DNA of 64,000 bases from positions 310,001-374,000 of the forward strand of contig CBDFNO010000010.1 of the NCBI GenBank assembly GCA_965250265.1. The letters run 5' to 3'. Each line of letters begins with the position of its first letter. Position 1 is the first letter of the stretch. Shown here piece after piece: positions 18,236-25,316 of this stretch. The position numbers and the translations under genes are program-made. This DNA is from PRS1 sp965250265 (GTDB lineage: Bacteria; Bacteroidota; Bacteroidia; Flavobacteriales; Flavobacteriaceae). A model generated the notes under the pieces. The model did not search any database and was not told the DNA's origin. It saw only the letters and a list, made by a program, of their open reading frames with translations.

Positions 18236-19021
18236 ATGGCAATACTCGATAAAATAGTAAAAGACAAACTGAAAGAAGTATTTCTGAAAAAAGAATTGAT
18301 TTCAATCAAACAATTGGAACAGTCCAGTTTATTTAAAAGAGAGACCATTTCGTTAGCTAACAAATTAAAAAATAGTAAAACAAGTATTATTGCAGAATTC
18401 AAACGTTGCTCACCTTCAAAATCTATAATCAACAATACAGCAAAAGTTGAAGACGTTGCAAAAGATTACGAGAATGCTGGAGTTTGCGGTATGTCTGTAC
18501 TCACAGATAGTAAATATTTTGGAGGCTCTCTAGACGATTTATTAATCGCGAGAGCAAGTAGTAATTTACCTTTATTACGAAAAGAGTTTGTTATTGATGA
18601 GTACCAAATAATAGAAGCTAAATCTAATGGAGCTGATGTAATTTTATTGATTGCTGCAATTTTAAGCAAGGCTGAAATAAAACAATTTTCAGAATTAGCA
18701 AAAAGTTTGAATCTTGATGTACTTTTAGAAATTCATAACGAAGAAGAATTACACAAATCTATAATGCCTTCTTTAGATATGTTAGGTGTAAATAATCGAA
18801 ATTTAAAAACTTTTGAAGTCAGTTTAGAAACGAGTAAATCTATAAGTAAACTTATCCCTAATGATTTTGTTAAAGTATCTGAAAGTGGCATAAGTTCAAT
18901 TGAAGCTATTCAAGAATTGAGGCCTTATGGTTATCAAGGGTTTCTAATTGGTGAAAACTTTATGAAAACAAATAATCCAGGAGCAAGTGCAAAACAATTT
19001 ATAAAAGACTTGGAATCATGA
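18236..19021 (+). CDS. trpC: Indole-3-glycerol phosphate synthase
   Basis: 261 residues, a TIM barrel. Motifs: IIAEFKRCSPSKSII near residues 50-64, VLTDSKYFGGSLDDL, LLRKEFVIDEYQI and VNNRNLKTF, with SESGISS near the end. It closes the indole ring from CdRP. Its stop overlaps the trpF start by 4 bases (ATGA), which points to translational coupling. Confidence 0.96.
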   Translation: MAILDKIVKDKLKEVFLKKELISIKQLEQSSLFKRETISLANKLKNSKTSIIAEFKRCSPSKSIINNTAKVEDVAKDYENAGVCGMSVLTDSKYFGGSLDDLLIARASSNLPLLRKEFVIDEYQIIEAKSNGADVILLIAAILSKAEIKQFSELAKSLNLDVLLEIHNEEELHKSIMPSLDMLGVNNRNLKTFEVSLETSKSISKLIPNDFVKVSESGISSIEAIQELRPYGYQGFLIGENFMKTNNPGASAKQFIKDLES

Positions 19022-19635
19022 AATTAAAGGTTTGCGGAATGAAATATCAAGATAACATTAATAGAATTGCAGCATTGCAACCAGATTATCTTGGGTTTAT
19101 ATTTTATGATAAATCTGCACGTTTTATACAAGATAACATTCCACAAGTTCCAAATACAATTAAAAAAGTAGGTGTTTTTGTTGATGCAGATTTAAGTGAT
19201 GTCACTGATAAAATAAATAAGTACGAGTTACAAGCAGTTCAATTACATGGAAAAGAATCACCAGAATTTTGTAAAAGCTTACAATCGAAAGATGTTGAAA
19301 TAATCAAAGTGTTCTCAATAAAAGACGAATTCAATTTCGATACTTTAAAACCATATGAAACCGTTTGTGATTACTTTCTGTTTGATACGAAAGGAAAATT
19401 ACCTGGAGGTAATGGCTACTCCTTCGATTGGAATGTTTTAAAAAACTATTCATCAACCAAACCCTTCTTTTTAAGTGGAGGTATTGGATTAAATCAGATA
19501 GAAAACATAAAACAGTTTCAAATTAGTGAAGCTTCAAAGTACTGCTATGCCATTGATGTGAATAGTAAATTTGAAATAGAGCCAGGATTAAAAGATATAG
19601 AAGAATTAAAAGAATTTAAAAATATTCTACAATGA
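19018..19635 (+). CDS. trpF: Phosphoribosylanthranilate isomerase
   Basis: 205 residues, TIM barrel. Catalytic Cys7 lies in KVCGMKY, followed by LGFIFYDKSARFI, VGVFVD, QLHGKESPEFC, the catalytic Asp in LFDTKGKLPGGNG, FFLSGGIGLNQI and AIDVNSKFE. It isomerises PRA to CdRP. It overlaps trpC by 4 bases and the next unknown gene by 4 bases. Confidence 0.95.
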   Translation: MKLKVCGMKYQDNINRIAALQPDYLGFIFYDKSARFIQDNIPQVPNTIKKVGVFVDADLSDVTDKINKYELQAVQLHGKESPEFCKSLQSKDVEIIKVFSIKDEFNFDTLKPYETVCDYFLFDTKGKLPGGNGYSFDWNVLKNYSSTKPFFLSGGIGLNQIENIKQFQISEASKYCYAIDVNSKFEIEPGLKDIEELKEFKNILQ

Positions 19636-20186
19636 AGCTTTTAAAAAAAATAGAAGGTCACTTTCGACAAAAAAAATACTGTAGAATTACAACAGGTATT
19701 AAAAATGATTTTGAAAGATTAAGTTATGGATATATCCTACAATATAATGACAGCTTTATTTTGTTTCAAGAAACTGATGATTTTCAAATTGATGGCTATG
19801 TTATTATTCCAGTGAATACCATTAAGAAAATTCGATTTAATAAAAACGATAGTTATTTATTCCAAATTCATAAAAAAGAAGGAATAACAAATAAAGTTCA
19901 ACTACCTAAATATAAAATCGATATTAGTTGTTGGAATAGCATTTTTAAAAACTTAAAAAGCAATATAGATTGTATTATCTCTGAATGTGAAGCATTTGAA
20001 CATGAATACTTTTGCATAGGAGGAATAAAAAGAGTAAATAAAAACTCGGTGTCAATTCTATATTTTAATGCACAAGGTTATTTAGATACTAATAATATAA
20101 TTCATAAATTTTCTGAAATTACAAGAGTAACATTTAATGATAGGTATTCAAGTGTATTTAAAAAATATAAAAGAATCAATAAATAA
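19632..20186 (+). CDS. Unknown protein inside the trp operon, two similar beta-rich halves
   Basis: 184 residues, no signal peptide or membrane segment; I do not recognise the family. It looks duplicated. In residues about 31-83 a pattern G-YILQYNDSFILFQE...VIIPVNTIKKIRF...YLFQIHK appears, and in about 125-180 a similar one: GGIKRVNKNSVSILYFN...GYLDT...FSEITRVTFNDRYSSVFKKY. Each half resembles a small SH3/Sm-like beta barrel (G-x-hydrophobic strand, acidic turn, I-x-x-I-x-x-hydrophobic strand). It overlaps trpF by 4 bases and trpB by 1 base, so it is translated with the trp genes. A regulatory or assembly role is possible but unsupported. Confidence 0.8.
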   Translation: MKLLKKIEGHFRQKKYCRITTGIKNDFERLSYGYILQYNDSFILFQETDDFQIDGYVIIPVNTIKKIRFNKNDSYLFQIHKKEGITNKVQLPKYKIDISCWNSIFKNLKSNIDCIISECEAFEHEYFCIGGIKRVNKNSVSILYFNAQGYLDTNNIIHKFSEITRVTFNDRYSSVFKKYKRINK

Positions 20187-21367
20187 TGAGTTATAACGTA
20201 AACGAAAAAGGCTATTATGGAGAATTTGGAGGTGCTTATATTCCAGAAATGCTCTATCCAAATGTAGAGGAGTTATGTCAGAATTATTTGAAAATAATGG
20301 CGGAGCCAGATTTTCAAAAAGAGTTTAATCAATTACTAAAAGATTATGTTGGTCGTCCTTCTCCACTCTATTTTGCAAAACGACTTTCAGAAAAATACAA
20401 TACAAGAATCTACTTAAAACGTGAAGACCTTAATCATACAGGAGCACATAAAATAAACAATACAATTGGTCAGATCCTTATGGCAAAACGTCTTGGTAAG
20501 CATCGCATTATTGCCGAAACTGGTGCAGGTCAACATGGCGTTGCTACAGCAACCGTTTGTGCTTTAATGGGATTGGAATGCATTGTGTATATGGGAGAAA
20601 TTGATATCGCAAGACAAGCACCAAATGTAGCCAGAATGAAAATGCTTGGTGCTAAAGTTGTTCCGGCATTGTCGGGAAGTAGAACACTAAAAGATGCTAC
20701 CAACGAAGCCATTCGTGACTGGATTAATAATCCAGTAGATACTCATTATATTATTGGTAGTGTAGTTGGACCACATCCTTATCCAGATATGGTAGCCCGA
20801 TTTCAGGCGATAATTTCTGAAGAAATACAATGGCAGTTACAAGAACACGAAGGTAAAACCAAACCAGATTATATTGTGGCTTGTGTTGGAGGAGGAAGTA
20901 ATGCTGCTGGAGCTTACTATCATTTTTTAAATGAAAAAAACGTGAAATTAATTGCAGTAGAAGCCGCTGGTTTAGGAATAGATTCCGGTGAAAGTGCTGC
21001 GACTTCTGTATTGGGTAAAGTAGGCATTATTCATGGTAGTAAAACCTTATTGATGCAAACAAACGATGGACAAATAACTGAACCTTATTCCATTTCGGCT
21101 GGATTAGATTATCCAGGTGTTGGACCAATGCATGCACATTTATATAAATCTGGTCGCGCAGAATTTATTTCTATTACGGACTATGAAGCTATGAAAGCAG
21201 GATTGGAACTTTGCCAATTAGAAGGCATTATTCCTGCTATTGAAAGCTCTCATGCTTTGGCAATTTTTGCACAAAAAACTTTCAATCCAAATGACATAAT
21301 TGTTTTGTGTTTGTCTGGCCGAGGTGATAAGGATTTGGATACTTATATAAATCACTTTAAGCTCTAA
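20186..21367 (+). CDS. trpB: Tryptophan synthase beta chain
   Basis: 393 residues, the usual length. The PLP lysine is Lys89 in LNHTGAHKINN, with AETGAGQHGVATAT, the phosphate-binding loop VGGGSNAAG, and the C-terminal CLSGRGDKDLDTY. It joins indole with serine to give tryptophan. The stop codon is followed immediately by the ATG of a CBM9-like lipoprotein gene, so that gene is in the same operon. The alpha chain gene lies two genes further on. Confidence 0.97.
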   Translation: MSYNVNEKGYYGEFGGAYIPEMLYPNVEELCQNYLKIMAEPDFQKEFNQLLKDYVGRPSPLYFAKRLSEKYNTRIYLKREDLNHTGAHKINNTIGQILMAKRLGKHRIIAETGAGQHGVATATVCALMGLECIVYMGEIDIARQAPNVARMKMLGAKVVPALSGSRTLKDATNEAIRDWINNPVDTHYIIGSVVGPHPYPDMVARFQAIISEEIQWQLQEHEGKTKPDYIVACVGGGSNAAGAYYHFLNEKNVKLIAVEAAGLGIDSGESAATSVLGKVGIIHGSKTLLMQTNDGQITEPYSISAGLDYPGVGPMHAHLYKSGRAEFISITDYEAMKAGLELCQLEGIIPAIESSHALAIFAQKTFNPNDIIVLCLSGRGDKDLDTYINHFKL

Positions 21368-22465
21368 ATGAAAAACATTCTTATCATATTAGCAATTATA
21401 GTTTGTTTCTCGTGTAAAAAAGAAAAAGCATCTGAAATAACTATATCTGTTGATGTAACAAATGATATTGTTGTTCCTAAACACTATATCGTAACTAAAA
21501 CAAATGAAACATTAAAAATTGATGGTATTGCCGATGAATCCAGTTGGAAAGACGCAAAATTCACTGATAATTTCATTGACATTGAAGGTGTTAAAATACC
21601 AAAATTTAATACTAAAATTAAAATGCTTTGGGATAATAATTACTTGTATTTGTATTCCAAAATGGAAGAACCTCATGTTTGGGGGAACTTAAAGCAACGT
21701 GACACTATTATATTTTACAACAATGACTTTGAGGTATTTTTAGACCCTTCTGGAAATGCTCAAGAATATGGAGAAATTGAAATAAATGCTTTAAACACAG
21801 TATGGGATTTGTACTTAAATAAACCTTATCGTGTTGGCGGAAATGCAGATTTTAAATGGGATTTAAACGATCTAAAATCGGCTGTCAATATACAAGGCAC
21901 ATTAAATAATCCGAATGATATAGATTCTTTTTGGTCTGTTGAAATGGCAATTCCATTAAAGCCTTTAATTGGACTTAAAAATGAACCAATAACCTTACCA
22001 AAAGAAAGTGAGCAATGGCGTATTAATTTTTCGCGTGTACAATGGGATCATGATATTATCGATGGGAAATACTATCGTAAAAAAGAAAACAACACTTACC
22101 TTAAAGAATACAATTGGGTTTGGAGTAATCAAACCGTAATTAATATGCACGAACCCGAAAAATGGGGCTACCTGCAATTTACCGAAAGGTCTTTTTCAGA
22201 GGATGTCTCATTTTTTAATGACAAAGATTTATATGTAAAACAGACTGCTTTTGCTTTATTTAGAAAGACAAGATTTGGCAGTTTAAAGCATCTGTTAGAG
22301 AATAGTACAGGATTTATACAAAATGTTGAAGTAACCTTTAAAAAAGGAGAAATGCTTAAAGCGACATTTTATAAAACAGATTTTGGTTTTGAATATAAAC
22401 TTGAAAGTCAAATCACAAAAAAAATCTACTTAATTAACGACGAAGGCTCACTTAAAACATTATGA
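21368..22465 (+). CDS. CBM9-like carbohydrate-binding lipoprotein
   Basis: 365 residues with a lipoprotein signal ending at Cys16 (VCFSCK). Residues about 45-275 match the CBM9-like domain found in many surface sugar-binding proteins: IDGIADESSWKDAKFTDNF, MLWDNNYLYLYSKMEEPHVWG, NDFEVFLDPSGN, YGEIEINALNTVWDLYLNKPYR and a WGYLQF strand. The last about 90 residues are of unknown type. It is encoded with no gap after trpB and overlaps the next lipoprotein gene by 4 bases. A surface protein in the trp operon is odd; the two lipoproteins probably work together on an oligosaccharide. Confidence 0.85.
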   Translation: MKNILIILAIIVCFSCKKEKASEITISVDVTNDIVVPKHYIVTKTNETLKIDGIADESSWKDAKFTDNFIDIEGVKIPKFNTKIKMLWDNNYLYLYSKMEEPHVWGNLKQRDTIIFYNNDFEVFLDPSGNAQEYGEIEINALNTVWDLYLNKPYRVGGNADFKWDLNDLKSAVNIQGTLNNPNDIDSFWSVEMAIPLKPLIGLKNEPITLPKESEQWRINFSRVQWDHDIIDGKYYRKKENNTYLKEYNWVWSNQTVINMHEPEKWGYLQFTERSFSEDVSFFNDKDLYVKQTAFALFRKTRFGSLKHLLENSTGFIQNVEVTFKKGEMLKATFYKTDFGFEYKLESQITKKIYLINDEGSLKTL

Positions 22466-23541
22466 AAAAAATATTCATTTATCTATTAGCAATAGTATTA
22501 TTCTCTTGTAAAGAAGAAAAGAAAGTTTCTGACTCTAATTCTCAAGAGTTCACTTTTGCAACTTGGGCAAATGCTGAAGGTGATTTTGATAAAATAAAAT
22601 GGGAAGCAAAACTGTCATTATATGATTCTTTAGGAATATCAGAAGTTTTAGTTAAAGGAAATCCTGAATTCTTAAACCAATTAGTGCCTTTAGCAGCTGA
22701 AAAAAATATCAAAACCCATGCATGGATGTGGACTTTAAATCGCCCTGGTGATACTATTGCTAATAAACATCCCGAATGGTATGCTGTAAATAGAGTAGGT
22801 AAAAACTCGCTAGAATATCGAGCTTATGTAGATTATTATCAGTGGTTAAGTCCGTTTCACCCAGAAGCTCGTGAGCATATTAAAAACAATGTAAGGAAGT
22901 TGACTAAAATTGATGGATTAGCCTCAATCCATTTAGATTATGTTCGATATGTTGATGTTATTCTTGGTGCTGATTTACAGCCTAAATACGGACTCGTGCA
23001 AGACCATGAAATGCCAGAATACGATTATGGCTATCATCCAATAGCACGAAAGGGCTTTAAAACAATATTTGATAAAGATCCTCAAGATTTTGAGCATCCG
23101 GAATTAAGTACTGAATGGAGGCAATATAGATTAAATGCTGTAACAACATTAGTAAATGAACTTGTAGAAATTGCTCATGAAAGTGACCATAAAATGACAG
23201 CTGCTGTGTTTCCATTTCCTGAAATGTCTCGGCAAATGGTAAGACAGGCATGGAATGATTGGAATCTGGATGCAGCATATCCTATGATCTATAATAATTT
23301 TTATCGTGAGAACATCAACTGGATTGGATTTGCAACAGAGCAAGGTGTTAGAGATGTGAATTTTCCCATTTATTCTGGATTGTATGCTCCTGCATTAAAA
23401 GACCCAAAAGACCTGGAAAAGGCTATACGACTGGCAAAAGAAAAAGGGGCGAAAGGGTTTTCAATATTTACAGCAGATAATTTAAACAAAGCCCAAAAAG
23501 AAATATTTATAAAATTGAAAGAAGAGTTTAACCATGAATAG
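22462..23541 (+). CDS. GHL10/family-10-like glycoside hydrolase lipoprotein
   Basis: 359 residues with a lipobox at Cys16 (LFSCKE). The (beta/alpha)8-like body shows HAWMWTLNRPGD, HPEWYAVNR, WLSPFHPEAREHIKNNV, GLASIHLDYVRY and AAVFPFPEMSR, matching the putative glycosyl hydrolase family GHL10 (DUF187-like). The Asp in HLDYVRY and the Glu in FPEMSRQ are candidate acidic residues; activity is not proven for most of the family. It overlaps the CBM9-like gene by 4 bases and trpA by 8 bases, so it is co-translated with the trp genes. Confidence 0.83.
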   Translation: MKKIFIYLLAIVLFSCKEEKKVSDSNSQEFTFATWANAEGDFDKIKWEAKLSLYDSLGISEVLVKGNPEFLNQLVPLAAEKNIKTHAWMWTLNRPGDTIANKHPEWYAVNRVGKNSLEYRAYVDYYQWLSPFHPEAREHIKNNVRKLTKIDGLASIHLDYVRYVDVILGADLQPKYGLVQDHEMPEYDYGYHPIARKGFKTIFDKDPQDFEHPELSTEWRQYRLNAVTTLVNELVEIAHESDHKMTAAVFPFPEMSRQMVRQAWNDWNLDAAYPMIYNNFYRENINWIGFATEQGVRDVNFPIYSGLYAPALKDPKDLEKAIRLAKEKGAKGFSIFTADNLNKAQKEIFIKLKEEFNHE

Positions 23542-24298
23542 AATCAATCAGAAATTACAAGAGGATAAAAAATTACTTTCTATATACTTTACAGCTGGTT
23601 ATCCTAATCTTGATGATACAGTTACAATCATTCAAAATTTAGAAAAAATTAGTGTAGATATGATTGAAATTGGATTGCCATTTAGCGATCCCTTGGCCGA
23701 TGGCCCAACCATACAAGAAAGTTCTACACAAGCTCTCAAAAATGGAATGACCTCTAACCTACTTTTTGAGCAACTAAAAGATATAAGAGAAACCGTGAAT
23801 ATTCCATTAATCATCATGGGTTATTTTAATCCAATATTACAATATGGTGTGGAAGCCTTTTGCGAGAAATGCCAAGAAGTTGGTGTTGACGGATTAATTA
23901 TCCCAGATTTACCAGTCGATGTTTATAACGAACAATACAAAGCTACGTTTGAAAAATATGGTTTAATCAATGTGTTTTTAATTACACCTCAAACTTCTGT
24001 AGAGCGCATTAATTATATCGATTCTATTTCTAATGGATTTATCTATATGGTAAGTAGTGCTAGTACAACCGGAGCTAAAGTTGGTTTTGGAGACGAACAA
24101 ACCAATTACTTTAAGCGTATTGCAGATATGAAACTCAAAAATGCTCAAATTGTTGGTTTTGGTATTTCAAACAACGAAACTTATAAACAAGCTACACAAT
24201 ATACAAAAGGTGCTATTATTGGTTCTGCTTTTATTAAGCATTTGAGTAATGAAAGTGTTGATACAATTGAGAAGTTTGCAAAATCAATTTTAATTTAA
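23534..24298 (+). CDS. trpA: Tryptophan synthase alpha chain
   Basis: 254 residues, TIM barrel. Catalytic Glu in DMIEIGLPFSDPLADGPTIQ, YFNPILQYG, DGLIIPDLP, LITPQTSVERI and GFIYMVSSASTTGAK. It cleaves indole-glycerol phosphate and feeds indole to TrpB. It is separated from trpB by two lipoprotein genes, with an 8-base overlap to the second. It is the last trp enzyme gene of the operon. Confidence 0.96.
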   Translation: MNRINQKLQEDKKLLSIYFTAGYPNLDDTVTIIQNLEKISVDMIEIGLPFSDPLADGPTIQESSTQALKNGMTSNLLFEQLKDIRETVNIPLIIMGYFNPILQYGVEAFCEKCQEVGVDGLIIPDLPVDVYNEQYKATFEKYGLINVFLITPQTSVERINYIDSISNGFIYMVSSASTTGAKVGFGDEQTNYFKRIADMKLKNAQIVGFGISNNETYKQATQYTKGAIIGSAFIKHLSNESVDTIEKFAKSILI

Positions 24299-24344
24299 AT
24301 ATATTAGTACCCAAATAGATCACTAACCAAAAAAACTAAAAATT

Positions 24345-24755
24345 ATGGAATGGTATTTAAAAGTAGTAAGAAATAATTATGCTAATTTTCAAGGCAGAGC
24401 GAGACGAAAAGAATATTGGATGTTTACATTATTCAATATTCTTATTATAATTGCTATTATTATTATATCTGGCCTTATTGCTACGGCTTTAGACTCTCCT
24501 GGAATAATAAGTATTTATTTAATTTATGCTTTAGGTGTTTTCATTCCAGGTCTTGCAGTTGCTGTAAGAAGACTACATGACATTGGAAAAAGCGGTTGGT
24601 ACTATCTCGTATCATTAATTCCTTTTATTGGTGGAATATGGCTTTTAATTTTACTTGTAACAGAAGGAGATAGAGGTTCAAACGAATATGGTCCAGACCC
24701 AAAAGGAGTCAACGACGAAGAGATAAGCGAAATTGGGAAGCCCCAAGAGGAATAA
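24345..24755 (+). CDS. DUF805 family membrane protein
   Basis: 136 residues. The DUF805 pattern is complete: N-terminal YLKVVRNNYANFQGRARRKEYW, hydrophobic spans at about 27-48 and 54-72, the signature AVAVRRLHDIGKSGWYYLVSLIP, a third span, and the C-terminal EGDRGSNEYGPDPK. Function of the family is unknown. It is encoded 47 bases after trpA and 4 bases before trmL, and may be expressed as the tail of the trp operon. Confidence 0.92.
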   Translation: MEWYLKVVRNNYANFQGRARRKEYWMFTLFNILIIIAIIIISGLIATALDSPGIISIYLIYALGVFIPGLAVAVRRLHDIGKSGWYYLVSLIPFIGGIWLLILLVTEGDRGSNEYGPDPKGVNDEEISEIGKPQEE

Positions 24756-24759
24756 ATAA

Positions 24760-25212
24760 ATGCTTCTAAACATTGTACTTATAGAACCTGAAATACCAAA
24801 CAATACAGGAAATATTGGAAGGTTAACTTTAGCATCAGGTTCTAATTTACATTTGGTAAAACCTTTTGGTTTTAAAATTGATGACACACGTTTAAAACGA
24901 GCAGGTTTAGATTATTGGCAACATATTAATCTCCATATTTACGAAAGTATTGAAGACTTCTTTACAAAAAATAAAAACGAAAACATGGTGTTTTTATCCA
25001 GCCATGGGACAAAAGACCATTGGTCCATAGATTTTAAAGATGATATGTTTCTGGTCTTCGGAAAAGAATCGGTTGGTTTGCCAAAATCTATAATTGAAAA
25101 GCATCCAGATAAGTTATATAAAATTCCTTTATACAGTAAACATGTTAGAAGCCTAAATTTGGCAAACGCTGTGAGTGTTGTGGTTTATGAAGGATTGAAA
25201 AACCTAAAATGA
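24760..25212 (+). CDS. trmL: tRNA (cytidine(34)-2'-O)-methyltransferase
   Basis: 150 residues, a SPOUT-fold methyltransferase of the TrmL type. Motifs: LIEPEIPNNTGNIGRL at the N-terminus, KRAGLDYW, FGKESVGLP and the knot region IPLYSKHVRSLNLANAVSVVVYEGLK at the C-terminus, which binds SAM. It methylates the wobble ribose of tRNA-Leu isoacceptors. The last part of this gene is repeated, in diverged form, at 29922-30015 and 32766-32909. The promoter of the next gene begins within a few bases of the stop codon. Confidence 0.94.
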   Translation: MLLNIVLIEPEIPNNTGNIGRLTLASGSNLHLVKPFGFKIDDTRLKRAGLDYWQHINLHIYESIEDFFTKNKNENMVFLSSHGTKDHWSIDFKDDMFLVFGKESVGLPKSIIEKHPDKLYKIPLYSKHVRSLNLANAVSVVVYEGLKNLK

Positions 25213-25218
25213 TTTTTA

Positions 25219-25249
25219 TTGATTCTTAATTTAAAAACAACTAACTTCG
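25219..25249 (+). promoter_or_regulatory. Promoter of the STAND-PUA gene (first copy of a repeated promoter)
   Basis: TTG at 25219-25221 and TAACTTCG at 25242-25249 with 20 bases between. It shares the sequence AACTAACTTCGTTTAACT with the promoters at 27775 and 30019. It fits the Bacteroidota -33/-7 layout with TTCG in place of TTTG. Confidence 0.6.
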
Positions 25250-25258
25250 TTTAACTAT

Positions 25259-25288
25259 CGATATAGAACATTGAAACATACTATATCG
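25259..25288 (+). repeat. 8-base inverted repeat in the 5' leader of the STAND-PUA gene
   Basis: CGATATAG (25259-25266) and CTATATCG (25281-25288) are perfect inverted copies with 14 bases between, placed just after the expected transcription start and about 30 bases before the ATG. It may be an mRNA hairpin or an operator. Confidence 0.55.
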
Positions 25289-25316
25289 TAGCATTTGCTG
25301 CAAGGTAACATAAGAA

